A stretch of 64,000 bases of DNA from Paramoeba atlantica (taxonomy: Eukaryota; Discosea): positions 124,001 to 188,000 of the forward strand of contig CDRNVI010000044.1 of assembly GCA_977017575.1 (NCBI GenBank). The letters are read 5' to 3'. Position numbers and translations under genes: made by a program. The notes under the pieces were generated by a model. It did no database searches and was not told where the DNA came from. It saw only the letters and a list, made by a program, of their open reading frames with translations. Shown here in pieces: positions 1 through 9,898 of this stretch; within the stretch, counting starts at the first letter, position 1, and every line of letters starts with the position of its first letter.

Positions 1-437
1 TGAGTTTTGTGTTTAGACACAGCCACTTTTCACCATCGTACGACCTGCGCCGTTACAATGATCAACAATGGTGTGTCTATGTGTTGGACCGTCAGACCCA
101 TGCCCGCAAGTGATGCATCCGCCTTTCAACTTCTATTAAAAGGGGTTATAGAGGAGCTTTACGCCGATCGAATTTTTGTGGCGCACGCAGTTTCAGACGC
201 AGTTGCATTCAGAGCGCAATTGCTACGAGCGAGTAGACTTATCCACTATTTACTAAAAACGGATACTTCGAGTTTGGGCTATATTTCTTTTAGCTTTGGG
301 TAGGCTAAGTGCGGAGGTGGAGTGACGATGGACGTATAAAAACGCGTGTGTGTTACTCACTTACACAAAAAATACCATTTGGAATGCAGCAAAAGTTTAT
401 AGTTTTCTTATAGTTTTATAGTAAAATACAGTAAATA
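1..437. other. gene-free left edge
   Basis: I see no supportable gene here. A short open stretch runs on the + strand to about position 303, but it is preceded by an in-frame stop, has no recognisable domain and its first ATG lies inside it. The last 100 bases before the transposon are AT-rich with repeated TATAGT-like words, which also follow the transposon's right end. That suggests the transposon inserted into an AT-rich repeat. Confidence 0.4.
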
Positions 438-1976
438 CAGGGGTGCGGGTCTAAAGGTGGGGGGGTCTAAAATTCGTAAAAGTTGTCCAATTTTGGAAAA
501 TAATAGCGCATTGGATAGCTCTCACAGAGTTGTATGTTTTAGGCGCATTAAAATCCTGTGATTTTAACGTACATATTTTTTGATACCACATTTCGCTTTT
601 TTCCCTCGCAGGAATTACATTTTTTACTAGAAAATGCCCCAAAAGCGCGCTCGCTCGAGGACTTCCCGTGGAGTACTGAGCGATAGATCGTATTCTTCCC
701 CCGCCCCCGTCAAAGAGAGTCACCGCATGCTTTCGGTGGCGGAATACGAGCGCACAGGATCGTACTCCGCTACGGCGCAGCACTTTGGTGTTCATGAGAA
801 CACTGTAAAACGTTGGGTTGAACGTTTTACCCTTACGGGTGACGTGTTAACGGCATCCCGAGAGCGTGTCTCGACGGTGGTTACCCCCGCGTTCCTGGAT
901 GTGGCTCTCAAGCTTGTCGACGAGGGGTATCGCGACCTTGTTTACGGCGTAGAGAGCTGGAGCGATCTTCTGCGAGAGATCCGTAGCCAAGGATTCACCT
1001 GCAGTCGACGGACCCTAGTCGACACATTGAAGAAGCAAGGCGTTGTGCTCCGCACTCTTCGGCGACGACCATCACTCACACTCGAACACAAGGAGAAACG
1101 GTTGCAATTTTGTAAGGCGATGCTCGAGAAGAGCGACGCTCAACTCCTTCATTTTGTTTATTGTGACGAAAAGAAGTTTACTTGCGGTCGTGGGCGTTCC
1201 GGGCGAACTTACCTTTGTCGGAGGACGGACCCCCATAAGGAACAACGAGGCGAGCTAGAATCATGGTACGGCGGAAATGGGATTATGGTTTGGATGGGTG
1301 TGAGCCTCAAACACGGCTTCCATCTCCACATTTTCCCTCCTCGAAATTCAGAAGGCCAGAAACTCACCGTTACGGGTGAAATTTTTGATCAGGCTATGAA
1401 AAAGCCACGGGGCTTTCTTCAATATTTAAAGCGACATCCAGCGGCCACGATTGCCATGGACAACTGCCCGGCCCACAACAAGGCGCGTGCCACGTTCCGT
1501 GATACAGGAATTTCCGTTCTCCCCTGGCCTGCAAAATCTCCAGACCTGAATCCGATCGAAAATTTGTGGTCTGTGATGGACACAGACAAAAATCTTCTTC
1601 GACCCCGAAATCGACAGCAACTGGAAGCCGCCATTGAGGGGTCTTTCCTTAAATTGAAACAGACCCACTCTGCAACGGTTCAGAAAACGTTGAAGAGTTT
1701 CAGGAAGCGTTGTGAAATTGTTATTAGTCGGAACGGGGGGCACTGTGGTTACTAATTGTCTTTTGCAATCCAAATTACAGAAATTATTGACATCACTAAA
1801 GTATTGCAATATGTGTTTTTGACCCTTACATGAAAGGGGGGTACCCCCCAAACCCCGGATGCTACCTATCCTAAAACATACAACTCTGTGAGAGCTATCC
1901 AATGCGCTATTATTTTCCAAAATTGGACAACTTTTACGAATTTTAGACCCCCCCCACCTTTAGATTCGCACCCCTG
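438..1976 (+). mobile_element. complete Tc1/mariner-like DNA transposon with long terminal inverted repeats
   Basis: The element is 1,539 bp. It starts CAGGGGTGCG and ends CGCACCCCTG, with TA on both outer sides (436-437 and 1977-1978), the target duplication of the Tc1/mariner superfamily. The terminal inverted repeats are unusually long: about 106 bp on the left (438-543) and 107 bp on the right (1870-1976), with only two or three differences. Between them lies one transposase gene with no interruption. The near-identity of the ends and the open frame point to a young, possibly still active copy. A non-autonomous relative with similar ends lies at 12534-13309. Confidence 0.93.
634..1755 (+). 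CDS. Tc1/mariner-like transposase
   Basis: This 373-residue protein would cut and rejoin the transposon's DNA ends in the nucleus. A helix-turn-helix region lies at about residues 33-65 (TAQHFGVHENTVKRW), followed by a second DNA-binding segment to about 150. The catalytic core has D178 (YCDEKKF), D276 (AMDNCPAH) and E309 in the family signature WPAKSPDLNPIENLW. I count 32 residues between the second Asp and the Glu, where classical Tc1 has 34, so this is a divergent spacing class. The ATG at 634 is the first in frame and lies about 90 bases inside the left repeat. The frame is intact to the stop at 1753-1755. Family assignment is firm, activity is inferred. Confidence 0.93.
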   Translation: MPQKRARSRTSRGVLSDRSYSSPAPVKESHRMLSVAEYERTGSYSATAQHFGVHENTVKRWVERFTLTGDVLTASRERVSTVVTPAFLDVALKLVDEGYRDLVYGVESWSDLLREIRSQGFTCSRRTLVDTLKKQGVVLRTLRRRPSLTLEHKEKRLQFCKAMLEKSDAQLLHFVYCDEKKFTCGRGRSGRTYLCRRTDPHKEQRGELESWYGGNGIMVWMGVSLKHGFHLHIFPPRNSEGQKLTVTGEIFDQAMKKPRGFLQYLKRHPAATIAMDNCPAHNKARATFRDTGISVLPWPAKSPDLNPIENLWSVMDTDKNLLRPRNRQQLEAAIEGSFLKLKQTHSATVQKTLKSFRKRCEIVISRNGGHCGY

Positions 1977-2627
1977 TATAGTACTATATAGTAACTATAT
2001 TCAATAAAAAAAACTATATTTTACTATATTATAGTTTCTGCGAACCCTGCTAATACTTACGATCGATATCACGATACTGCGTAATATATATAATAATCTA
2101 TTATATATAATATACATACATGCAGAATTATAAAAGTATACATTTTAGGCATATAAAGTACGAGAAGCAGTACGTCATCAATGTCCATTTAAGCTCTGAC
2201 GCAGTGAATGATAAATGCGGTGCACGTGCTTGAATGGGAACCATCCTAGTGGGACTGGCACATAGTAGGTATACTATACTACAGAGTGTTATTTGCCACC
2301 AGTGAAGCGCCCCAGGAGAGCCTTGCGTCCCCGTACCCGGATTGAGCCGGGAGCCGGAGTTGGTACTTGCGGCGCTTGCTTGTGGGGATGGCAGGCGCTC
2401 TTGTACCAAACAAACAAACAAATTTACTCGAACATTCGTCCGTGCGCTGCAGTTCTGGGGTAGGCGTCCGACCTCCGCCCGTTGCAGGAAGTGCGCTTCA
2501 CTGCCCTGAGCAGGTGCTGGTGAAACATAGCTTCCAACAAATCGCCCATCGTTGTTCACTTTTTTCACCCAATGTAAGATTTATTTTTTCTCCCTTTTTA
2601 AACGACAATCATGTATTCACTTCACTG

Positions 2628-2906
2628 TCACTCTCTTTGTCTCCACGTATTGAAGGCCTTTCGCTTAGTCTTGCCTGGACACTGTTCACTCCCACATTTG
2701 TGTCCGACCTTCCCTCCACAGGTATAGCAATACGTGGGGCTTTTACAATTTGCGGCATAGTGGCCTTCTTCCAGACAATTGTAACATTTAATTGTCTGAT
2801 GTTGCTTTTTTACAACACTTCCAATCTTATCAGAATGTTCTCCGGAGTTCTCTGATTGTGCCTGTACCTCATAGTTCGGGAAAGAAAGCTCACGCTTTCT
2901 TCTCAC
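2628..2906 (-). mobile_element. retroelement fossil: gag-like zinc-knuckle fragment
   Basis: A 92-residue minus-strand fragment carries two Cys/His knuckles. The first is CYNCLEEGHYAANC, a perfect CX2CX4HX4C. The second begins CYTCGGKVGHKC. Such paired knuckles are typical of the nucleocapsid region of LTR-retroelement gag proteins, and also occur in ORF1 of some LINEs, so the family is left undetermined. It is an old isolated fragment with no reverse transcriptase nearby. Confidence 0.6.
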
Positions 2907-2970
2907 CCTGCTGGATCCACCCTACCCCGGACAGCATAAAGAAGGGAGAGGCAGAGGTTGTAAACAACCA
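2898..2970. repeat. dispersed repeat block, copy 1
   Basis: About 73 bp here, containing CTGCTGGATCCACCCT and GGTTGTAAACAACC, match the reverse complement of 11384-11456 with few differences. Both copies sit beside zinc-knuckle retroelement remains. On the minus strand this copy leads into the knuckle fragment at 2628-2906, so it is probably part of the same element family. Confidence 0.6.
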
Positions 2971-3982
2971 CCGCAATAGTCCTTTACTTATGCAATAGTC
3001 CTTTACTTATGCAAAAGTCCTTGACTTTCACCGGTGCCCCCTGGAGAGAATCCCAAAGTTAGGAAAAAACAGAAAAAGTTAGGAAAATGACAAAAATCAT
3101 GTGTGATCGCCGCTTAGCTACAAAGCTTTTTTTCGAGGAATTCGTATTTTTCATGTAACTAACGGTATTTTTAAGGGATTCAGATGAGCATACGTGCCGT
3201 TTCGGCCTCTTCGGGGTGCTGGAAGGAGAAAAAGTCATTAAAAAATAAGCAATTTTTAAATCTATTCAAAAATTTTAGTAAAAAAACGTGTAATTTTCCA
3301 CTATTTCGAAGCGTCTGGCTAAAGGGTAAAAACAGTGGCAAAGTACTTTCCCATGGGAAAGAGATCTCCCGAATGCTGCACAGATGAGCAAAATCGGATA
3401 AAAAAACTAAAATTTCCTGAGGGGGGGATCAATATGACGCGGGTTGTACATGACAAAATTTCGCCGGTTGGACGGGACGACGAGGAAACCTTAGCGCGTG
3501 GTATTTGAAAAAATATGAAATTAGTTGAAGCCTATGTTGTCGCTGAATGTGGGAAGGGCAATCGAGCTTCAAAGTCCATGCTTCGCCTCGAAAAACTCTT
3601 ATACAGATACGGAGCTCTTTACATGATGTTACCATGCTATGCTAGTAGCGGTACTAAAATCTCCTGGTTATCACCTTTTGTTGTTCATTGTGTTCATTGG
3701 TTCATGAACCATCAAGATATAAGATACTGCATCCCTTGTGATATACGAGACCGTTAGAAGAATAGCTACTCATATTAAAAAGGGCTGTGTCCAACCCAAT
3801 TCCCCTAGATTTCCAAAGCTAAGAGGTCGACATCAAAATTTATTTTTAGCGAGAACATGCGAGTACGTACTCGCATGTACTCGGCAAATCGTACGTACAC
3901 TCCGTACTCGCTAAGGTATGTAAAAATCGGCTATTTTTGCCTCAAATCCTTCCGGTTTCTTCGGCTTTCCGGGCCGTTTTTC

Positions 3983-4079
3983 AGGCTCTTCGTTAAACGC
4001 GGTGGTAGTTTTCAACGCGAAGCGCGCAACATGAGTGACTTCTAAGTTGAAAACAACCACCGCGTTTAACGAAGAGCCT
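3983..4079. repeat. long hairpin (34-base inverted arms)
   Basis: The arm at 3983-4016 and the arm at 4046-4079 are reverse complements over 34 bases with a single mismatch, separated by a 29-base loop. Parts of the arm sequence (core ACCGCGTTTAACGAAGAG on the + strand of the right arm) recur in degraded form at about 11739-11752 and 15907-15940, so this is one member of a dispersed repeat family. It is likely the paired end of a fold-back element. Confidence 0.75.
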
Positions 4080-4087
4080 AAACAATG

Positions 4088-4200
4088 TGCGAGCGCCCCC
4101 CCTGGAACCCCCCTGCAACCCCCCTGCCCCCCCCCCCCGCCCTGGACCCCCCCTGCCCCGGACCCCCCCGCCCCGGACCCCCCTGCCCTCCCCGCCCTGG
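4088..4200. repeat. C-rich low-complexity tract
   Basis: Runs of six or more C separated by TGG, TGCA or GG words fill this tract, with a loose repeat of the form CCCCGGACCCCC. A second tract of the same kind lies at about 4361-4422. The minus strand therefore carries many G-runs with short spacers, suited to G-quadruplex formation. No coding function is supported. Confidence 0.6.
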
Positions 4201-4360
4201 ACCTCATAAAATCATACGAAAGTACTTTAAATCCAATTCGATGAAAAACTCATCGAACTGAAGACATAGCCTGATATTCGAACTAGTTCACTTTCTTTGA
4301 TAATATCATTTACCTTCTTTTTTTGCCATTAGGTGACATAATCGCTGTGACACCTGGACT

Positions 4361-4422
4361 TCCCCCCTAGCCCCCCTGCCCCCCCCTGCCTTCCCCCGCC
4401 CCCGTCCCCCCTGGACCCCCAT
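4361..4422. repeat. second C-rich tract
   Basis: This is a shorter tract of CCCCCC runs spaced by TG, TAG or GT, of the same composition as the tract at 4088-4200. It lies about 460 bp upstream of the exonuclease gene start. No further function can be read from it. Confidence 0.5.
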
Positions 4423-4885
4423 TCTCATTTTGTTTCAATTTTGGACCACCGGAGCCCCCTTTTATTTTTTTTTCCTTTATTATACTATTGTGTTCCTCTT
4501 TATACACTTCCTCTGTATGTTCACTGTTTTTCAATAATCGAGGGTAGAGCGGTAGTTATACAACCACCGCAACTACAGTGTAAATTTATCGCCACGCATG
4601 TATTATGGTGCGACGAATACGTATAGAACACTCTAATTCGCTTGAAAATGGCGACATTTCGTCTTTTGTACAAAACAGCGACAAAAATCTAAGGAAATCC
4701 CCAGTTAGCTTAATACGGGATGTTACCCGTAAGCTTCGACTATAAGTGGACTTCCATGATTAGCTGCACCACCGTAGCTTACAATACGGGAGGGAATGAT
4801 AGGGAAAGGTCTAAGAGAGTCGTAAATTTCAAGAGTAAATTGAATGACAATTTTAACAACGTGACTTATATGAGCATTACGATTC

Positions 4886-6502
4886 ATGACTAGAAAGGAC
4901 GTGGGGCTAGAAAAAAATGGCGACTCCCAGAAACATGAATTACATTGTACTTGCGCCGAAAGAGGAAATGTGTTTTCTCAAAAACCATATTGTATCACAC
5001 TTGATTCTACGGTTATACTCAAACCGAGCATTGTGCAATCCATGATTACCTCAATTCTGAGCAAATCCCTCGTGAGTACACCGAAGTGGATATCATTTGC
5101 AGATACAACACCAAGGATCGCAGTTTTATTTGTAATTGATGAGATAGAGGAGAATGTGTCAAGAATATGTGACTTGCATCAATTCGACATGAAGCTTCCG
5201 AACAGAATTGCCAATACTCGATTTGAGCTATTCTGCGAAGAATTCTTTTGCAATGGGGTCAAACTTACAAAAATCCTTCGCAAGACGGACTTGGACATGC
5301 CCATAGAACAAATTCAAGTTTCTTCCAACGAAATTCAATTTAACGAGGCTAGGGATCTGCCTTTTCGACTATGTAGCGCAAAACATTTGCTTGCATCGGC
5401 GGAAGATATGCTCATTCTAGGGATTGACTCACATGCTGAAAATCAAAATTTTATTAAAACTCAGCCCCCCACAAGAAGCACAGTACGTAGCGCAGAAAAA
5501 TTGTTAGCCATTGATTGTGAAATGGTGCTAACTCAACATGGGCAAGAGCTCGCGAGAGTCTCGATCGTGGATTGTACAACTCGTTCAGTTGTGTATGACG
5601 AAATTGTACAGCCAGAAAACCCGGTTACAAACTATTTAACGGCTTACAGTGGAATAACAAGAAAAAAATTGCTGGGGGTAAAGACGACCATACATGACGT
5701 GCAATCTTATTTATTGGCGAATTTGATTTTCGAGGATACGATTCTTGTCGGACACAGCATCATCAATGATTTAAAGGCTCTGCGCATCCAACATTCAAGA
5801 ATTGCAGAACTTACCTTGCTTTATCCCAGAGGGTCGAATTCCGAAATAGAAGGTATAAATACGAGGCGCAGTCCGCAATACTCACTAAAAACGTTATGCA
5901 GGGTTCTACTTAATCGTACTATTCAGAATAATCCAGCGCTCGGCCACGACAGCGTGGAAGATGCCCTTGCAACGGCAGATCTTTTTTGTCTTAAATTATC
6001 GAAAGGAATTCACTTCGGGTCCAATTTAAAGCTTGAATGCTCACCTCGAAATAAAGAATTATCTATGAATGCTGTGAAGAGTCGTTTTCTGTGTCATCTA
6101 CAGGGCCAGGGCATTACGACACACTCGTACTGTAGCAACATCGTTGCGTCGTGCAGCAATAATCATTTTTTAGACGACAACGAAAAGAGTATTGATTCTC
6201 AGCCATCTTGTCTGTGTAATGTGTTTCTCCCAAAAAACATCGCAGGATTTCCCTTAGACTCATTTACAACAAGTTTTTGTACACATAAGAGCGTGAATGC
6301 CAAAAGTGATTGGGCAGCTAGCATATTGCAGAAAAAGAAGTCCTTCACCTTTGTGCACATAAATAAGATAATATCTTTGGACCAATTGACTGAGGCATTG
6401 AAATCCCTTTATCAGAATGTGCCCTCACCGGAAAAAAGGCCTTTTGTCACTGTTATAGCATTGGGAGAAAATCGGCGTACCCCCTTTGTATTTTTCGCCT
6501 AG
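4886..6502 (+). CDS. Rex-type DEDDh RNA 3'-5' exonuclease
   Basis: This 538-residue protein belongs to the REXO1/REXO5/Rex family, which trims 3' ends of structured RNAs such as 5S rRNA, tRNA and snRNA precursors in the nucleus. The exonuclease core lies at about residues 205-370: Exo I AIDCEM (D210, E212), Exo II VGHSIINDLKAL (D295), Exo III HDSVEDALATADL (H354, D359). All four DEDDh acidic or His positions are present. The first 200 residues and the last 150 are not recognisable; an N-terminal extension before the nuclease is usual in this family. The end (HINKIISLDQLTEALKSLY) could be a degenerate RNA-binding fold, which is a guess. The ATG at 4886 is the first in frame. Codon use is AT-balanced, like its downstream neighbour. 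Confidence 0.88.
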   Translation: MTRKDVGLEKNGDSQKHELHCTCAERGNVFSQKPYCITLDSTVILKPSIVQSMITSILSKSLVSTPKWISFADTTPRIAVLFVIDEIEENVSRICDLHQFDMKLPNRIANTRFELFCEEFFCNGVKLTKILRKTDLDMPIEQIQVSSNEIQFNEARDLPFRLCSAKHLLASAEDMLILGIDSHAENQNFIKTQPPTRSTVRSAEKLLAIDCEMVLTQHGQELARVSIVDCTTRSVVYDEIVQPENPVTNYLTAYSGITRKKLLGVKTTIHDVQSYLLANLIFEDTILVGHSIINDLKALRIQHSRIAELTLLYPRGSNSEIEGINTRRSPQYSLKTLCRVLLNRTIQNNPALGHDSVEDALATADLFCLKLSKGIHFGSNLKLECSPRNKELSMNAVKSRFLCHLQGQGITTHSYCSNIVASCSNNHFLDDNEKSIDSQPSCLCNVFLPKNIAGFPLDSFTTSFCTHKSVNAKSDWAASILQKKKSFTFVHINKIISLDQLTEALKSLYQNVPSPEKRPFVTVIALGENRRTPFVFFA

Positions 6503-7179
6503 GCACATTCCTGCAATGCTAGATCCGAGAAGTTAGGTAAAATTTTTACCCATTTTTAAAAAATGTACTACGTATTTCATTTCCCTGGCTGTACATTCCC
6601 TTGTAGTCAGGGAACAGGGATGCCCGAGTTTATAATAAAGGAAGGACACATTTTATGCTAAAGGAAGGACATCCGCTAAGAAGTTCTTCATTTTCCTCAC
6701 TCAACTTCATCGCCCTACGATACCTTTTGACTGATCCTCTTCCACAGGTCCCTCGTGGCTTCGTACAAAACGGACAGTCTCTTACGCTCCACTGTTTCAC
6801 TGTACAGCGAATTGTCGACCAAAATATTTTGGATCCAAAAAAACGAACTTGTGAATGATATTCCCTTTTTATACATTATTGTTTAGAGATTACGTGAGAT
6901 TACGTTTTAAATCTTACAAAAATTCAATTGTTTTTAATTAAAATGATTTTATTGCATAAAATTGTTTGCTATTTTGTACTCAAAAAGGTGGAAGGGGAAG
7001 AGAGAGAAACACTTGAGGGGCTGTGCAAACATGCGCTTATAGCGTTGTCCTATGCATTTATGGACTGCACTTGTATCGGTGTCGAGGGGTTTATAAAGGA
7101 TGGTAGGTAGAACGGGTGAACGTCTCTCATTTAAGAAAAATATTATTTGCCTGAAAAGAATATACATATCTCTCCTGTA
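6503..7179. other. intergenic, no gene seen
   Basis: The 677 bp between the exonuclease and the ATP-grasp/SET gene are AT-rich, with short open frames lacking any domain. A duplicated word TAAAGGAAGGACA occurs at about 6637 and 6658. I see no RNA gene or mobile element. Confidence 0.4.
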
Positions 7180-8748
7180 ATGAAAGTGTGTGTTCTACTC
7201 AGCTCGTATGATGAAAGCACCTCGGATAGTGCCCAGTATGATGATTACATTTGTACTCCGGCACATTATTTTCCAGAGTGTGAAACGATTGGGACGCAAG
7301 CGAATGTGAAAGATTTTTTAGATAATCAGAAGCACGGTTCTTTTCAGCATTCTCGTAATCCACAGTATATCTTTGATTTGGTTCAACTGCATAAGGCTAC
7401 CTCGTACCGCGTTATTCGATCTCTGGTCCACAATGGAAATTATGATTGCTTCTTTAATTTGTGCGATGGAGGTAAGGACGAGGACCGGGCTGGCGTAGAG
7501 GTAGTGCGTGCTCTTGAAGAATTTGGAGTTCCCTATACAGGCGCAGACGCGAAACATTTCGATCCAAGTAAACCTGAGATGAAGCTAATTGCACACTTCA
7601 ACAGAATAAAGGTGCCTCCTTACGTTGTCTTTGATGAGACACCTGAAACCATTATTGCCTTGCAGACTGAATTGCATGCGCTAAAATTTCCAATGATTGT
7701 AAAGCATCCCCACGGTTGTGCAAGCGAAGGGCTCACAAAGCAAAGCAAGTGCCGAAACTACGAAGATGTCCTAAGTCAAATAGAAACATTTATATCACGT
7801 TCAAACATTGCAATGGTGGAAGAATTCATTGAAGGAGACGAAGTTACGGTACTCGCTCTTCAGACTCCTGAGGGTACGAAGGTCTTGCCTCCTGCCCAAA
7901 TGAGGTTTCCTGAAGGTGAAGATTTTAAACATTTTAATTTGAAATGGATTAACTACGAAGGTATTGAATGGTTTCCGGTTGAAAAATCAGATACTCTTTG
8001 TCAAGAAATGATGCGCGTAGGCAAAGTAGCATTCGAAAAGATTTTGGGGGGCATAGGCTACGGGAGATGCGATCTCAGAGTGCGCAGAAGCACTGGAGAG
8101 GTTTTCTTTCTGGAGATAAACCCGAATTGTGGAGTGTTATACCCACCAGGTCTAGAAAGTTCTGCGGATTGGATATTGAAATTTGAGTCTGATTTTGGAC
8201 CTCGGCAATTCGCCACAACACTCATTCAAAGCGCCGTTCTGACTTGTAAGAATAGATGTCCTGCATATCAGGCTGTTTACAGCAAAAAAAAAGGATATTA
8301 CTTGAAAGCAACTCGGAATGTTCTTCAATTTGGTCCAGTCTTTGTCGACGAAGGAAGGCCTATGTCTATTGCGACGTTGGCTCACGTCACGAAGCACTGG
8401 AGGGGTGATGATAAGGCCAATTTTGAGCGATACGCTTGGCCTTTGTCCGACGACCGGCATCTCTATGTAGTGCGGGACGAGGACCACACAAAGTGGCGTC
8501 CAATTAGTCATAGTTGCTCCCCGAATACGATGTTTGAGGCACCGAATTCGCTCAATATTATTGCCTCTCGTGACATAGTGAAAGGTGAAGAACTGACTAT
8601 CGATTATGCTACGTTTCGTGATGAAATTATGAAACCTTTTGATTGTGTGTGTGGCGAGGCTGCGTGTCGGAAAAGAATATTTGCCGATCCGTCAATGCTT
8701 GAGCGATACGGTCCAAATGCATGGCATCGTCGTAATTGTAGTGTTTAA
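7180..8748 (+). CDS. ATP-grasp (D-Ala-D-Ala ligase-like) fused to SET domain
   Basis: This 522-residue protein joins two enzyme folds rarely found together. Residues about 1-330 resemble the D-alanine-D-alanine ligase branch of ATP-grasp carboxylate-amine ligases: an N-terminal preATP-grasp part (FNLCDGG), a lysine segment (FPMIVKHPHGCASEG), the loop VEEFIEGDEVTVL, and the metal-binding E312-x-N314 in FLEINPNCG. Residues about 370-505 are a SET methyltransferase core with ISHSCSPN (H444), GEELTIDY (Y476) and a post-SET Cys group (C489, C491, C496). The first ATG is at 7180. Frame and motifs are intact in both halves, so the fusion is real unless it is a very recent event. Substrates are unknown: it may ligate an amino acid or peptide and methylate a lysine, but that is inference. 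Confidence 0.85.
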   Translation: MKVCVLLSSYDESTSDSAQYDDYICTPAHYFPECETIGTQANVKDFLDNQKHGSFQHSRNPQYIFDLVQLHKATSYRVIRSLVHNGNYDCFFNLCDGGKDEDRAGVEVVRALEEFGVPYTGADAKHFDPSKPEMKLIAHFNRIKVPPYVVFDETPETIIALQTELHALKFPMIVKHPHGCASEGLTKQSKCRNYEDVLSQIETFISRSNIAMVEEFIEGDEVTVLALQTPEGTKVLPPAQMRFPEGEDFKHFNLKWINYEGIEWFPVEKSDTLCQEMMRVGKVAFEKILGGIGYGRCDLRVRRSTGEVFFLEINPNCGVLYPPGLESSADWILKFESDFGPRQFATTLIQSAVLTCKNRCPAYQAVYSKKKGYYLKATRNVLQFGPVFVDEGRPMSIATLAHVTKHWRGDDKANFERYAWPLSDDRHLYVVRDEDHTKWRPISHSCSPNTMFEAPNSLNIIASRDIVKGEELTIDYATFRDEIMKPFDCVCGEAACRKRIFADPSMLERYGPNAWHRRNCSV

Positions 8749-9600
8749 AAGTTGTTTTGCGTGTCATGCTGCTAAATTCATGAAATCAATAATAACCTTT
8801 TAATCTACCAATAATCTATTTTGTAGCTAAGATTTAATTGAACACTATTAATACCTTACTCAGAATAGTGTGTTATTTATTAAAAAATGAATCAGAATTC
8901 GATGTTATTTTTTATGAAGAGGAATAATGCACTTTTTTTAAACGCAGCCATTGTGCTGCATTTTATAGAGCTTTTATTCTGCCCCGAAAAATTTGAAGAC
9001 AGGCAGACTAGTAAACTGTATTTACGAGCCTACATACACTGTATACGAGTCAATAAATGTGCAGTGCGCGAACTAGATTTGAATAGCAGCTTTATTTCTC
9101 TATATTTTTGAGTTTTTCTGAAGTTGTTTAGTCAGGGGGTGACTTTTTTCTCCCCTGACTTATCCTCGTTTTTCAGTTTCATGAAAAAGTAAGGCTAACC
9201 CCTTTGTTAACTAAAAAATGTGCTCAAACGTCTTTCTCGTTTTTTAAATGCTTTAAATGCTTTAATAAAATTTAATTAGACATTCAATTTAATTAGACAA
9301 TCTAATTAGACACAAGCTACTTTCTATGATGAGCGAAGACGCTGCAAAAGAATTATAACTTTTGGGTTAGATCTTACTTGGCACGTCCTTACCTAACCTG
9401 TTCTTCGATGCCCTCCCCTACCCTGCCTTTTATTAATATTGATCAATATTGTTGTGTCGGACATCTTCCCTCAGAGGTCGATACTCTTCCCTTTCTCCCC
9501 GCTTCGTAAGCAGTGGAGTGCTCCTGATTTGACGAACTGCGTCGACAATAGTATTGAACAGTATTGAATCGTACAACTCGCGCACGAATCCTTTATCTTA
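8749..9600. other. AT-rich intergenic, no gene seen
   Basis: This segment follows the ATP-grasp/SET gene. It contains one 74-codon open stretch near 8887-9111 with no recognisable feature and a short repeated word TTTAATTAGACA around 9280-9312. I cannot support a gene. Confidence 0.4.
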
Positions 9601-9626
9601 CTTACAAATAATGTGGACTTACTATG

Positions 9627-9716
9627 CCCCCCCTACATAATTGTCACCCTCCCACCCCCCTACTTATTTGTCATCTGGGAAAATATAGTGAATTCACCCC
9701 CCCTACACAATTGTCA
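9627..9716. repeat. three copies of a C-run/TTGTC repeat
   Basis: The motif CCCCCCTACWTAATTGTC, or the variant ending TATTTGTC, occurs at 9627-9647, 9655-9673 and 9697-9716, all in the same direction. Copies and inverted pairs of the same motif occur at 12130-12255, 32638-32694, 33306-33353 and near 63920, so this is a dispersed family. Here only left-type halves are present. Confidence 0.65.
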
Positions 9717-9898
9717 GTCAGACAAAACAGGAGCCGCGCAGCGGCGCCGATTTTTTTTTCCCGATTTGTGTTCAAAAAAATTATTGTCCCATTACACCCT
9801 ATTTAAACCGCGGTTCACTCCAATATCAAAATCAAAGTTTGATATTAAGCTGGCAATTTTGATATTAAAGTGTCCACCCTAAAAAGTTTGATATTACT

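Larger units (their letters stand above)
1979..4885. other. repeat-rich intergenic region
   Basis: No host gene is supported in this 2.9 kb. It holds a zinc-knuckle retroelement fossil (2628-2906, minus), a block shared in inverted orientation with 11384-11456, a hairpin with 34-base arms (3983-4079), two C-rich tracts and scattered short open frames without recognisable products. The stretch from about 4430 to the exonuclease start at 4886 is AT-rich and shows nothing I can name. Confidence 0.5.

Noticed and set aside
451-795. Minus-strand open frame overlapping the transposon's left end
   Set aside because: It lies largely in the terminal inverted repeat and the 5' part of the transposase gene and has no domain.
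8887-9111. Small 74-residue protein after the ATP-grasp/SET gene
   Set aside because: No domain, signal or membrane helix pattern is convincing, and the region is AT-rich, where chance frames of this size occur.
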